A stretch of 64,000 nt of DNA, taken from contig CM050676.1 of assembly GCA_027574665.1 (NCBI GenBank), positions 1,168,157 through 1,232,156 on the forward strand, given 5' to 3'. Positions within the stretch are counted from its first letter, which is position 1; every line of letters starts with the position of its first letter. Source of the stretch: Rhynochetos jubatus. Lineage: Eukaryota > Chordata > Aves > Eurypygiformes > Rhynochetidae. Position numbers and translations under genes: made by a program. Of the stretch, positions 23,613-37,147 are shown piece by piece. Under the pieces are notes generated by a model, which worked only from the letters and a program-made list of their open reading frames with translations, made no database searches and had not been told where the DNA came from.

Positions 23613-26600
23613 CCAGTTTAAAATGGAGCAGGAGGATGTTTTTACCTGTTGCTGCAGGCGACGAAAGGCCCCGTAACCAGAGTTATTTACTAGGTGCTGC
23701 TAAGAAAGGAGGCTCAGCTTCTGCGCAGATAAGAGATTTACAGCTGGGTGAGACAAAGGGAGGAGAAGATGACGGGATTATGCCATCCCCTTTAGAATGC
23801 CTGAGCTGAGAGCCAGAGAGATAAAGTGATCTGATCAAAGCAGGGCAGGAATTTTAACTCCCCCTCCCGAGCCAACAACAGTTTCTCCAGCTCTGGCTGT
23901 TTCCAGGGGTGTTTCCCTTGGAGGTGTTGCACTCCACCTCCCCCTCAGCCGCCTGTTTCAGTGCTGTAAGTCAGATCAGGGTGGCGGGTGGGGTGGGGTG
24001 GGGCCAGAAGCGCTGGCCAGGGCAGTGTGGGATTTTCTAGTGGCTTTTGCCTTGGTGCAGGTTTCCCAGCTGCTTTTCGGGTACCTTTGGAAAAGCAGAG
24101 GCGGTCGGATGCCGTGGAATTCCTACTTTTCCAAGACCTCCCCTGTGGCAGTTGGGATCTAGCTTAAAAGGTCCGTGCAGGCTCACTCAGCTTTTCCATG
24201 GCTGAAACGCTGGTTATGCAACGTTTTATCAGACGTTTCCCTGTAATATGGGGTGGATTTTGTAGGCAGCGTCTTCTCAGATACCGCGGGAGCACGCTGA
24301 CGGGTAGCGCAGGGTCTCTCCGGGCCAAGCAGGAAAATGCGTTTAAGCACCAAAAACCCAGCGGGGAGAAAGACTTGGCTCTGTATATCTTTTTGTTTGT
24401 TTTGAGAGAGAAAATGGCCCTGTGAAAGAAAGAAAAAGAACAGGAGGAAGAAGGGAAAAAGTATGAATCAGCTTCTTTTGTACAATCCAGAACTCCCCAC
24501 CCTCCCGGCTCCGGCTGCTCCCTTGCTGAAGGCCTTGGCAGGACACACCCTTGCTTTTGCTCTGTAAGCCCTTCCTGCCTGTGTTATCTCTCTGACTTTC
24601 ATTTAGTGCGGGGGAAGAAAAACCCTCTCACTCACACAAAAAGACCCTTTTCCTGCCTTTTTTTCTTTTGTATTTTTAAAATAGCTCCGAGGCTTGTACC
24701 ACAGTCACAGGACGCTTCACTGTGTTGTTCCTTTTCCCCTCCCTTCTTCCTCTTCCCTCCAACGTTTCTATCGGTGGCGTAAAACCGAGAAGCCTCCTCA
24801 AATACGGAACCCAAGGTTCTGTCCGTGATGGCGTATCCCAGATTCTGGGTTTAATGACGGTTGTTTTCCAGCAAGGTCCCTCCTCCCCCGTTAGTCCCAG
24901 CACCCTGCAAGGTCCTCAACCAGGGAACTGTCACACAGAACTTTGCTCCCAGTACAGGCCTCAAGAACCTGGGGTGTGGGTTGGGGTGTTTCAGCCACTT
25001 CTTGTTGCTTGTCTTGATGTTAACTCCCTTTCAGTCAACACGGCTGTTTTGTTTACGAGAGTGTTTGCAGTCTAGGGTGCCAGAACATTCCTGAGTGCAT
25101 CATTCCTGATGCCAGAGCGCCGCTCTGGAAGTGTTTAGGCTACAGCCAGCACGGACGGGGCAAACTCAGCGTTGCATTTATCAGTCCAGCCAAAAGCACG
25201 TGGCTGCTGACCGGCCGGTGGGTTCCCATGTGGCTGGAAGCTGCCGAGGGCGCAGGTCCCTTCACACCAGCTCATCTCTTGGTGTACTTGCAGGATGAAG
25301 TAGGACGGGTTTCTACCCACTTTCCCAGTTCCCCGAGCTGGAATTTGATGGCAGCCTAGCCACCCCAATTTGAGGCCTCCCTTCCAGGGACTGAGTCGAA
25401 AAGCACTTTGCGGGCGAGTTGTAGCCGCGCCGGGAACGTTGTGTTGGCGTTGCTGTTGCACAGTCTGATTTCACCTTTTAGCGGACGCCAACCTGTAGCT
25501 ACAGGTATTTTTTGTGCTGCAAGTGGTGACATCCGCTGAAAGTTTTAAGGATAATCACAACAGCTCTTGCTTTCTTCCCTTCTTTCTCCTCTGTGACCAA
25601 CCACGAGGCTCCTGGGGTGCAGTGCTGTTATCAGCCGTGGTATTTCAGAACTTCCCTGTCCTCCCATGCTTTGGGGTGACTCATTTCCTGTGAGGGATGA
25701 ACCAGCCGTTTCCTGGCTATTCAACACAGGGCACTTGTTTTTTTTCCTTTCCAGTCTGTGTGGGAGTGGTGGGGATTAATCTGTGGTGTGGTGATACCCC
25801 TGCAACTCGGCCAGCACTGCAGCGCGTCGCTGCGGCCCTCCACAGCGAGGGACGGTCAGCGTGGGGACCGTGGCTCGGCCCTGCTCCCCTGGGCCAGCAC
25901 CCTGTGGCTTTGGGGTGCGGGATTGGAACCATTGCAGCGATACAGAGCGTCCTGCCAGTCCTTGCAACCCAGTTCTTCTCTAAATTCAACCCATTGCAGC
26001 TCATAATAAATAGGCTGTTAAACAGCAGCACAGGGCCAAGATGCTGGTCTGACCACCGCTACCTGAGCCCGGGAATCCCGAATTATCCAATCCGTGCTAG
26101 CAGGATTGCAGCCCGGCACATGAGAAACCCGCATTGGGCCCCTGTGTGAGACTCGCTGGGTCGCTTCCTGTATTGATTGGGTGCCCGCAATTCCAGCTCG
26201 TCCCTCCAACCTGTGTTTCCAGTTTCCTGAGCCGCTGTTTGTCCATCCTTCACCATTCTAACTTGGGGTGAGCTCGGAGGACAGGTTGTCTGGCCACCCC
26301 AATGCCAGCCTGAGGTATCAGACTCTTGCAAGCCGCTTCCTACTGCTGTTTTCCAAAATTACCCTTTCAATCCTATTTCCCATCGTTTCATTTGAATATT
26401 TAGGTTCATTAGCCTGTCATACCTCCGTAATGTTTGGGAAGAAAACCCACACGATAGGGCTGCTGCCTCTGAGTTGAGTAGCACATGTTGTGGGGATGAT
26501 CACTGAATAATTCATACCCTTAATGATTAATTCATGCCCAAACGCTGGATACCTCCTTGGTGACTTTCCATTATCTCAAAGGGAATGCAAGTTCCTATTC

Positions 26601-29600
26601 AACTCTTCTTCAGGCTGCCAGGAGCGGCCCTTGTCCTGGCGCAGGGACCTGGCTCTCGGAGGCCGATGGGGCAGGGCTGTGTCAGACCCCGCTCCCGCGG
26701 GGCTTTGCTGAGACATTTCTGCTCTCTCTCACCGTTCCAACGCCGTACGTGTCACCCTGCACACGGAAACTAAAGCGTAGGTACGGGTTTTATTGGGAAT
26801 TGTTGGGAAAGGAAGGTGGAGGAGCACGCACGTTAGGCTCTTTGCCACCGGTACAGGCGTAAAGTGAGCTGCTGCAGTCAGGAGGCAGGATTTTCTGGGC
26901 GGGGAAGAGAAGCAGACTGTGATTCGATAGCGTGGAGCCGGGCGCGTTCTCCACAAGCCGTTCTGTTTTCCATTGTAAAGTCACGGATCCTCAGACAATT
27001 GGTGCAGCCGTAGCCAGGTTGTTGCCTACCCTCTCAGGAAACCATGCAGGAAAGGCCTGGACAAATACCAGCCCTTCGGACTAATCTCCTTCCTGTCTGA
27101 TGGGGGCTATCGAAACCCCCCGCCTTTCCTAAAAGGTTGTAAGAGCATGGCCTGAGCCTCCTGACCTACGTAAAGATTTTGCAAGACCTTCAAATTCCAT
27201 CTGGCTGCGAAGTATGAAAGATGCTGCTGCGTTTGAGCCAAGTCTCCAGACCCACAGGCGACGCCACCCCCAAGCCGGCCGGTGTGAACTGACTGTACAT
27301 CCTGTGATCCCGGCTTCTCCCGTCCTTGGAAAGGGCTCTACATCAGCATAATTAAAAATGTCAAACACGCTTGAGAAACTCTCCCAGTTGCTAAAAATGA
27401 AGTTTCCTCCCCGCAACCTCCCTCCGTCTGTCCCTCGCTCTGGCCTCAGCCTTACCCAGCACTCCCTTTCCAGCCCTTCAGCATAGTTTGCATTCCATTG
27501 CCAAGAATGAACATTTATTTATACAAACAACCCTCCCCACAGGCACATCTCCCCGCCTGGCCCAGGGAGGCACATCCGCACATTTCTGTGCTCTGGCTGC
27601 GGCTCCACGTCGCTCTTTTCTTTCTGCAGGGGCATTTCTTTGCGGCCTAAGATTAGTGCAGTTCAGTCCCTTTCCCGGCCTACAAATCTGCTCAGCAATG
27701 GGCTGGAATGCTCTTTCATTTCCTTACAATGATTTTATTTCACAACCCTCTAATGAAGGTGCCAGTTTGCTGATAAACCCCTTGGAGGGGGCCTCAGCGG
27801 GCAGGTTTACAGAGGGCAGGCAGAAACGCGCAGGCCTGCTGCTGCTTCTTTCAAAAGTGCACCCGTAACCGGGTTTTCCCAAGCCCGTTACGGGGCTGGG
27901 AGTTATCCCAGTTCTCCCAGCAGCCCAGCTGCCGACGGAAAAGCGATCCCTGGTGAAGCTACCCGGGGAGCAGCGCGCTGGTGGGGACGGCGCCCCAAGC
28001 TCCTGCATTATTTCTGAAGCTTCTCCATCCCTCACCTGCCAGGCTGAGGTATTGTTCCCTGAAACGCTAGCTCCTCACCCCTGTCCTCAGGTTCTCGCCC
28101 ATGGCATCTGCCACTCCAGTATTACGCAGGTGCCAGACACGACTCCAGCCAGGGGAATTCCATTTAAATGAATAAAAAAGGGCCCTAAAAGAGACAAAGA
28201 TGGTGTCTGCGAGCTGCACCCCTACTGCGAGCGCGGCGGCTCTTGCTGTGTGCCAGCCAGCTCCCGTTCCCCCTTGGTGTGACTGGAGCGAAGGGCGGCA
28301 TTCGGACTCATAATGTTGACAATTGCCTCCACCAGCAAATAGGATGAGGTGGTTTCGTTGGGAACTCTTGCTGGCACTTCTAACCCCACCTTCTAGGAAA
28401 CGTCTTAAGCGTGTGAGTCGTTTCTGAAGGATCCAGGGGAATACTTCAAAAACCAACGGCCAGATGTGGTCCCAACGTTATCTTTTGAGGAATAAACCAG
28501 ACAGCTTCCTCAGCAGCGCTGCCAAACAGAAGCCCGGGAGCTGCTCATCAGGAATTTTTTAGTGACCACTTGCCACGGATCATTCCTGAATGTTTTATGG
28601 ATCTTGCTGCTTTCCGTGCGACCGTACTGTGGCCAAGGCTGCAAAGATCTATTTACCATTCCTCGGTGTAGGGTGTCAACCTCCTCCTTCGCTGTGAGGC
28701 ACAAGGGAGGGCCGACAGCCTTTAGGAGTATCCCCATAATGCGCCAGGGGATGCACTCGGGTCTACATAGGCATCGCTCCATTCGGGAAGAGCATCATTC
28801 TAATTAGGCCTTGATTAGCTCCTGCAGGACCATCACAACTGACAGAGCCGGAGAGCAGAGCCTCGCACCGAACGTGCAGCTGGCAGCATACCCCGGCCTC
28901 CTCCGCGCTAGGCTCCCACGCCGCGCAGGGCGCATTCTCATCCTGGAGATGCACGCCTGGAGCACGCCCAAGTGTATCCTCACTGGGTTCCTCACACGGC
29001 TTTTCAACAGTCATTAAATCATACCGGCAGGAGCTTGAGCACCGTTTGAGGCGGTGCCATCATCTCAAAGGGATACGTGCGCCCGCAGGACACCCACGGG
29101 ACGCGTGCGTAGCGCAGCGCTGGCCATGTGTGTCCCTCTGTATCCGAGCGTGCAACACCCCGGTCAGTGCAGCCTTTCCGCTGGAGATAGGGGAGAAACC
29201 AGTGACCCCGGAATAGCACAGGGAGAGAAACGCCGAGACGCACCAGCTCCGTGTTGGAAGTGCCGACGCTGGGCTCCCTCTTCCCCTTCCCCAACGCTTC
29301 TTTCCGCTGCCATTCGTGCAGTTCACAGGCCCTTCAGCAGCGCAGCTGGGTTCAACTCCTTGTTTCCACATTGATTCGAGAAGAACTACGTCCAAAGACA
29401 GCTGCGAACGTAAGAGGGCTGGCGCGTCGAGCCGCTGCGTGCCTGCCATGAGACCCGCATTGTCATACCGCCTGATAAAGACAGCATTTTCCCTGGGCTT
29501 CAGCTCCATTAAACACAAAGCTCCGAATGATTTCCTACTCGCATCAAAGACGTGCTTGTTCCAGTGCCACTTAAGTTGAAAAGGCAATACTGGGAATGAA

Positions 29601-32600
29601 TGAAATCTCCCCAGCGGCAGCTGCTGGGGTTCAATTGGTTTGTCAGTGCCGTAATTACGCAGCGGACGTCTTCTGTTTGCCGGCCCGTATGTTCCTGAAG
29701 GATGTTATGCAATGGGAACAGCGCAGGGAAGCCTCGCTCCCGAGCTAAGGGGCTTTGGCTTTCGCGCTGCCAAGGGTTGCTCGTGTTTCAGATGGGGAAA
29801 AGGTGAAGAAATCAAATATTCTGCTTTCAGGCTTAAAACTCTTATTTGATTAAACTAGCTGGAAGCGTATGAAAAACAGCGGCCTGCGTCCCGCATCCTC
29901 CAGCTGACGGGGCTGACCCCTTTTCAATGTACTTTCTGTGTTTTCAGCTGAAGGTGAGCGCTCCCCTCGGCTAAGGGCAGGAGCTGTTGCCGTGCTCCGT
30001 GGCAGGGTCTGCTGCAACCCTCAGGGCTCAGGATGAACGTGCCTCCCCGGCCATCCAGCCGCCGCGCAGCCCGGCCGCCTCTTCCCACGGCGCTCCTCGT
30101 CGCTGTGGCTTAGGCGCTGGATGCCGATGAGCAATGCCCGCTGTCTCACCCGCCTAGGCGATTGCACACCGAATTTCCTGTGTCGCAGACATGAGCGCGC
30201 GGCAGGAACCCCAGAGTATTAAATTCAGCATTAAAAGGACATGAAGACCTGAACCTGCCAAACGCGAAGTCGGGGAAAACTGAGAGCACTCGAGATCCCA
30301 GTTGCCAAAGGAACAAAAGAAACACAATATCCTTCCGAGCGTTTAATATTTAATTGGTGGAGCCGCGGAGATGCTGGGGCAGCGAACGCGGAGGGCGACG
30401 ACAGCACCGGGTGCGGGGGGTGCGCTGTGTCAGCTGAAACGGAGGCGCAAAAGGCTCCTTGTTGGCACAAGCTTCAAGTCGACGCACCCCGACCATTCCC
30501 TAACCACCGTCTAATTCCTGCGTGTCCTTGTTAAAAAACAGCACCGACACGGTACGGAAGAGGCTCCTGACGACTTGGGGGGGTTGGAAAGGAAAGAACC
30601 AGTGGCACATCTTCGGTGCTGGAGGTGTCTGACTCCCTCTATCCACGTACTGCGAGCACGTAAAGCCAACGGGATGATTTCCATGAAGTGAAACAGGCTT
30701 CTTCCAGAGCTCTGTTAATTCAGGGGGGCACCTTCAGCTAAAACTGCTTGCTTTTAGGTCAGGGCTTAAAAAAATAGGTAAGCTATACTTCATTTGTTGA
30801 GAAAATGCTTCATTTCATGCTCCAAGTTGACCAAGGACTTGTGCAACAACTGGAAGTCAGCTAGCGGGATGCTTCCCTCTGAATTTCGTCACAAGGACTT
30901 CAGCACACGTGGTCACCCGAGTCGACACAAGGCCTTTATGGGGACAGAGCTGTGGCTGCGCGGATCCACAGCGCTGGGCCGTGCCCACAGAGCTGTTTGG
31001 AGGTGCCTGCTCAGGCTTTGGGGGGCCAGCAGCCTGCGGGTCCTCTGAGCGTTCGCTGACGCCTCAGTCATCTGAGAGCGTCTGCTGGAAGATCCAGTAG
31101 GAGACAACTGGGACTGTGGAGCAGACTTGGAGAACGCTCCCAGGGGGTGTTGTCAGAAGTGCCTTTTGTGCGCTCGGGGCGCTTTCAGCTCAGAACTCCA
31201 GATCCCAACCCACCGTTGGCTCAGGTTTTCCTTGAATCTGTAAAGAGGGCTTAATTGTTCCCTCTTGCTCACCCTCTGGAAAGTCTGTTGTCACGGCTGC
31301 AGGACAAGGGTGGGCATCCTCGTACGGATACTGCGCCGGAGCGCGCTTCTCTCTCCCAGATGAGTGGCTGGGTGGGCCAGTGTGGGGTTTGCTGCCTCTC
31401 CAAGAGGCAAGAGGCCATCCCTCTGTGGTATTTCTCATCTGGGAGGCTCTCCGAAGGCACCACTCAAGAAGTGGGAGACAAACTGGGAGCCACTGCCTCT
31501 TACTGGTGCCTCCCAAGATCCTGCCGATCCCAGCCTCAAGCACACCATTCCGAACACGGAACAATCGAGGGCAGCCCCGGCGCTCAGGGCAGAGCCTTTT
31601 GCTTGTTGCTGCCATCCCACGTGAGGGATCTTCAGGTTGCTTTAAGATCACTTCTCTAAATAACTTCTCTCCCTTCTCTCCCAGGCTCCCTACGTGCCGG
31701 GAAGATCCTTGTCCTACAGGCTGCGGTGCTCCATCGGAGGCTTCCTGAAACATCTCGCGTGACCTCGGAGGAGGTAAGGGAGGGAATGGCATTTCTACAC
31801 AAGGGCGGCAGCAGAAAACGGAGCAGGAGCCAAGGCCTGGAAGGTGGAAGCCTGGAAACTCTCGGGTGTCCTGTCAGCATCGCCGCACGCTGTGAACTAG
31901 TGAATTTGCCTGCGGGCAAAAACCCCGGGCGCCGCTTGGTAAGGTGCGTTGTGGGAAGGACAAGCGCCTTTCCTTCCTTTCAGGGCACCTTGGGTTTCCC
32001 TGCGCTCCCCCCCACGCCAGCCCTGGGTGTCTGCGTCTGCTGAGGGACCCCAGTGGGATCCCACGCAGAGGGAACCTTCCCTCTCTCCAGCAGCAAAGTT
32101 ATTTTTCCTACCCCCAGGAGCCTTTCGCCACCACGTCCTCAGCCTTCCCCAGCACTTGAGGTGTAAAAATGAGAGCGGGTTCTTCACCGGTTGCTAGCGA
32201 ACCTGGGTTCTGCCCACACCCCCAGCCTGAGTCATCACGCGCTTCAAGTGCTTCCAAAAGGGTGAAATCCTCAAGCCTGGGAAGGAGTTGAGGTGTCACT
32301 CGTTAAAATTGTTTTGTATTGTAAAGAAGTAGGTTACTGCGTCTCATTGTGCCCAATTACGGCTAATTACAAGTCTCAGATTCGCCACAAATCCTATTTA
32401 ATAACAAATTTCGACCACGCTTCATCCAGGGCGTGTTGTGAAGCGACACGTTGCCTCTGGTTTGCGGGCAGGCAACGCGTGATGCGGGGCAGAAGGAGAG
32501 CGTGTTTGGGCTGAGATCAGGCAGAGGAATGGGTGCTAGGCCCCGGCTCACGGTGCGGTGTTCAAACTTGGGGTGATGCGTCCTGCCCCTCGCAGCGCTG

Positions 32601-32679
32601 GTTATTCCGGTGTCATTTGGGTAGGAGAAAACGGCCTGTGCCACACAGCGATTTTTGTTAAACTGTAGAAGGCTGCTCA
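23613..32679. other. Intergenic, no gene recognised
   Basis: Nine kilobases of mostly unique sequence with less CpG than the flanks. Open frames are short, lack plausible splice partners and resemble no family I know. The longest (minus, about 29060-29587) has no recognisable domain. No tRNA or CR1 is seen. Confidence 0.5.
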
Positions 32680-33290
32680 GAAATACATCATGGAGTCACG
32701 GTGTAGGTTGGGAGGGACCCTACAGCCCTCCCAGCCCCACCCCCTGCCACGGGCAGGGACACCTTCCATAGCCCAGGGTGCTCCCAGCCTCATCCAGCCT
32801 GGCCTTGGACACTGCCAGGGATGGGGCAGCCACAGCTTCTCTGGCAACCTGTCCCAGTGCCCCCCACCCTCTGCGGGAAGAATTCCTTCCTGATGGCCCA
32901 TCTCCATCTCCCTCTTTCCCTTTAAACCCGTCACCCCTTGGCCTGTCCCTCCCTGCCCTTGGGAAAAGCCCCCCCAGCTTCCTTGTAGCCCCCCAGGCAC
33001 TGGAAGGGGCTCTGAGGTCTCCCCGGAGCTTCCCTTCTCCAGGCTGAACCCCCCAACCCCCCCAGCCTGTCCCCATGGCAGAGGGGCTCCAGCCCTCGCA
33101 GCATCCCCGTGGCCTCCTCTGGCCTCGCTCCAACAGCTCCGTGTCCTCCTGCTGTTGGGGGCCCCGAGCTGGAGGCAGAACTGCAGGGGGGGTCTGCCCA
33201 GAGCGGAGCAGAGGGGCAGAATCCCCTCCCTCGCCCCCCTGGCCATGCTGCTCCGGATCCAGCCCAGGTGGCTGGCTGGGGCCAACCGCC
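32680..33290 (-). mobile_element. CR1 LINE fragment, 3' part, minus orientation
   Basis: The plus strand reads as the reverse complement of a CR1 3' end. GTTGGGAGGGACC is followed by CCTGCCACGGGCAGGGACAC, GGATGGGGCAGCCACAGCTT, TCTCCAGGCTGAAC and the Leu/Arg-rich end of the reverse transcriptase. The frame is broken by many changes. The element is 5'-truncated, as is typical of CR1, and the terminal ATTCTATG repeats are degraded. Confidence 0.9.
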
Positions 33291-33429
33291 CATGGCAACC
33301 TGCACCCAACCCTTCGACAACGACATTAAATCACATTTGCAACTTCGCCTTAGAGAACTCCCAAACGGGATGTTCATTTTTGCTGCTCAGCGAAAAAATC
33401 CTGCCACTGGCAGAACAGAAACCGAGAGA

Positions 33430-33849
33430 CCCGAAGGTACAGCCGTGCCCCCCTCGCGGGGCGGGGGTCGGGGGGGAGTCCGGAGGGGTTACACTGTGTT
33501 TTTAGCAGTGAGAGGGCAGGTTTGCCGTGCCCTTGGCCGGCTGCGCAGCCGGTAACCGCCTGGGGAGCTTCGCACCGAGCTGCCGGGGTGCTCCGGAGCT
33601 CCAGGAGCGTGTGCTCGGAGCCCCCACCGCACCGACCCCCGCCCCGGCCATAAACCCACGGGGCGCGGCGGCCACGCGTGGGCGGCGGCCGAGCTCCCTC
33701 TGCCGGGCGGCGGGCGGGGAGCGCCCGGCACCCGGGAAAAACCGGCTGCGCGGCATTCCCGGCCCGGGTTGGAGCCGGTTGCAGGCAGGAGCCGGGGCTG
33801 GCGGAGCTTGTGCGTGTGGAAAACACCCCAGAATAGCGTGGGGGAGCAG
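33430..33849 (+). promoter_or_regulatory. Isolated CpG island, candidate upstream promoter
   Basis: Dense CpG and GC block (GGGGCGGGGGTCGGGG, GGGGCGCGGCGGCCACGCG, GGGCGGCGGGCGGGGAGCG) in otherwise ordinary intergenic DNA. A good plus-strand donor, GAGCAG|GTAAAC, lies at 33849/33850, so a non-coding first exon ending there is possible. The nearest plus-strand gene is the KIAA1958-like gene, 4 kb downstream. The link is inference. A minus-strand transcript is equally possible. Confidence 0.45.
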
Positions 33850-35289
33850 GTAAACACACAACAAACGCCCCCGCGAGCGCCAACAGACGCCGCCTTCTGT
33901 TAATTAAGCAGAAGGTGGTCAGTTTAATACGAACGGGGAGCAAAGCGGGTTCCCCCTGGCTCTTCTGCTACTGTTCCAGGCTCATCCACAGCGCAGGGCT
34001 GGGAATCAAACTCCCCAGGAGGAGGAACCCAGCCTGCGGATAGGGCACACACGGGCCCGCTCGCCCCGGGCAGCGCGAACTCCTCCCAAACGGGGCAATT
34101 CCCACCACTGGCCTGGCCGACGTCGCGTTGGCTGCCCACGGAAGAGATCTGCCCTGCGCGCCTTTCAGCTCGCTCGCTTCTTCCCGGGGAAATACGGTCT
34201 TAGGACCTATTTATAGAAGGTTATGGGTTGAAATGAGGTTTTTTCCCTTTTCCTACAGCTGCTCTCAGGGGTTGATGACTGTTTGGTGGACCGGGCGGTC
34301 TTCTGCCAGCTGGCTGCGGCTTTTATTAGCTCTTTTAGGACTTGATTTAGAGCTCGCAGCTACAAGGACAGCAGCTCCTTCATGCGGCCCTTCACGAGAA
34401 GAGATAATTAGGGTTCAGGGGGGAGAAACAGTGTCCGATTCCTTGGACAAAGAGGTTGAGGGAACGCGGTGCTGCGGGCCGATACGGAACAGCAGCGTCC
34501 TCCCGCCCCGAGCTGGTGCGTGCGATCGGAGCCTGCCCTCCGCCAGACACGCCGGGTGGTATTTTCTGGGGGCATCTCTCAAAATGGAGGAGTGCCGTCC
34601 CGGAGCAAGTGCGGGTTGTGTCTTGGGAATGGTGTTTCTGCCACGGGGTGGGAGGTGGAGGGATGGGGCGCAGCAGGGGAAGAGCTGAAGAGGTGCTGAG
34701 AGGGCTCTTGTACAGGGGAGGGGGAAGAGAGAAACAAACACTGCAGAGAACAGGAAAAACGATGTGCTGGGAAATGATTAATCCACCCCAAAGGCCCTTA
34801 CTGAGAAGTGGTGGGACAAGCTCAATGATTTTTGGCAGCCGTGAGCTACTCCTGCTCCGCTCCCAACTCCCGTCTTGCAACCAGATGTGTTTGAGTGCAG
34901 CTTCATCCCATTCCTGTCCCCCCACAGTCCTCCCCTCCCCGGCAGCTCCCTGGCAACCCGCCCCTCCTACACGCGTGTTTGCGGCAGCGGCCCGTGTCGC
35001 TCCCCCACCATCCATGCTGGGGGAAGGGGGTGGGAGTCAAGTTTAGGAACTGCTGCTCTGTATCCTGTTGTTTTCCTACCGGATTGTTCCAGTTTCCTGC
35101 ACTGTCTTATCTGGAGCTGAAAAGCCAAAGCTCTCGTGTTTACTCGCTTTGTGTGTGCCTCAGGTTTCTCATCTGTAAAAGAGACATGCTGGGACTTAGG
35201 AGAAACCCAGCTGGGACTTGACAGGGTGGAGGGACAGGACAAGGTGCACCAAGGGCTTTCAGTGCCTCCTCAACCGGCCTCTCACGTAG
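33850..35289. other. Intergenic or 5' intron of the KIAA1958-like gene
   Basis: Unique sequence. Nothing coding is recognised. Confidence 0.4.
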
Positions 35290-35502
35290 TTACCATGGAA
35301 TGGTTTGGGTTGGGGGACCTTAAAGCTCCCCCAGTGCCACCCCCTGCCATGGGCAGGGACACCTTCCATAGCCCAGGGTGCTCCCAGCCTCATCCAGCCT
35401 GGCCTTGGGCACTCCCAGGGATGGGGCACCCACAGCTTCTCTGGGCACCTGTCCCAGTGCCCCCCACCCTCTGCGGGAAGGATTCCTTCCCGGTGTCCAA
35501 TC
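35290..35502 (-). mobile_element. CR1 LINE 3' tail, minus orientation
   Basis: ATGGAATGGTTTGGGTTGGG, then CCTTAAAG, then CCTGCCATGGGCAGGGACAC, ending near GGAAGGATTCCTTCC. Only the 3' tail of about 210 bp remains. It is closely similar to the copies at 32.7 and 37.0 kb. Confidence 0.92.
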
Positions 35503-37008
35503 CTGCTTGCGTGGGCCTGCGCACTCGCAGGGTTTCAGGGAACATGCAGGTACCATCACCTGCCCGGAGTCCACTGGATGTAGAAGGGGTAAGACTGAGA
35601 TGCTCCCAGGTGATTCCAGGTGATTCCAGGTGCTGTGCTCACAGCCCTCACACACAACCCTTATTCCAGAAAGTGCTGAGCTGGCTTGTTTCCTCCTCAG
35701 GCCTCAAACTGGACACAGCAAACACTTACAAGGGAAGGAGCACTTCAGTGCTTGTGGCCAGCCTTGAGTGTTGCGAGCTCCACCGCAGCGCCGTGCACTT
35801 CTTGGAAATCACTTGGCCACGTTTTCGGGAGTACAGAGGTAAGCGGAGCACATCGTGTGCCGAGAGCCGGCTGTCGGATCAGGCGCAGGAGAAAGCAAAA
35901 CCTCCGTTAAGCTGTTTCCCTCTAGTGAGCGTGAATTCCGTAACTACAGGTTGTATCAGTGCCCTAAACCCCCTACGGGTTGTAAACCTGAAAACATTTA
36001 CTGTAGAGCTGTGGAATGTCCTGTTTTTCTGCAGAAAGGTGTGGGTCCTGCATACCCAGTGTCCGTTATCAGATGGGAGTCTCTCCTGGAAAGATAATTA
36101 AACCCCTGCATCACTCACGGCCCTGGCAGAGGCTGAACTAGACACTTCAAAACAAAACTCAACCCCCGAGCCCAGAACCCTGCCCCCGAGGGATCCTGGG
36201 TTTGTTGGAAGCGGGTGAAAATCGCGGCAGTGCTCACGGTGGATTGTTATTAACTGGGGAGGTGAGAATATGTCCGTTCAGCGTTGCGGCTAACGACGTG
36301 GCTAACGTTTTCTGTGTAGTCCTTCTCCTTCCACGTGCCGGTTTTCGGAGGTGCTCTCAAGTGAGGTACACGTGAGAGCGGGGGCAGGCTGGGGAAGCAT
36401 CCTTGGCGGGTTACCAGGGCCTGCGTTTGGAACTAAATATCCAGAGAAAAAAAGGCTCTTTTTGTTTTTCCCCAAAGAGATCAGGAAAAGGAAGACATGT
36501 GCCTGGAGATAAGGACAGTTAAAAGCATTCCATTTAAAGACGCCTGTGATAAAAATCAAGACGTTCATCTGCCAGGGCAGTAATTTCATGGCCGTATGAC
36601 CGCGTGGAGCTTCCGTTCCTGTTACCTTTTCCCACACTGCCTGTGAGCACCACATCCTTGGTGTGGTTCTTTCAGTTTGTCCGAGCAGCTCAGCCCTTTA
36701 GGCAGGAATTACATGGGCTGAGCTAGAAGCTACAACTCTCTTTGACTTCAGAAGGGGGAAAAACGGTTCTCCCCTGAGTCTGGGTTCAGCTTTCAAGGCC
36801 CAGGAATCGGTAGGGACTTCCTCATCCTTGGGAGGGGAAGGTTGGACCAACAGCTCTGAGGAGCTTGGGTAGAGCTCAGAATGAGGGCGGCCAAAACGGC
36901 TGTTTGAGGTGACATCCGATCCCTGGTTTTGGTGATTCATTCCGAGTGAGGTCACGGTGACAGGAGAGCCTCGACAATGCCTGGATTAACAGAGGTTGAG
37001 AGCTCAAA

Positions 37009-37147
37009 ATCATAGAATTGTGGAATGGGTTGGGTGGGAAGGGACCTCAAAGCCCCCCCAGTGCCACCCCCTGCCACGGGCAGGGACGCCTTCCATAGCC
37101 CAGGTTGCCCCAAGCCTCATCCAGCCTGGCCTTGAAGACAGCCAGGA
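37009..37147 (-). mobile_element. CR1 LINE 3' tail, minus orientation
   Basis: ATCATAGAATTGTGGAATGG retains one terminal CR1 repeat unit, followed by GGAAGGGACCTCAAAG and GCCACGGGCAGGGACGCC. About 140 bp remain, truncated after CAGCCTGGCCTTGAAGAC. Confidence 0.92.

Noticed and set aside
22792-23809. Open frames of 215-294 codons
   Set aside because: They are made by the 74-bp minisatellite and overlap each other in all frames.
29060-29587. A 175-codon minus-strand open frame in the intergenic region
   Set aside because: No recognised domain, splice partner or polyadenylation signal, and composition changes along its length.
32690-33310. Gly/Pro-rich open frames at 32.7-33.3 kb as a gene
   Set aside because: The sequence is a CR1 LINE 3' part in reverse orientation.
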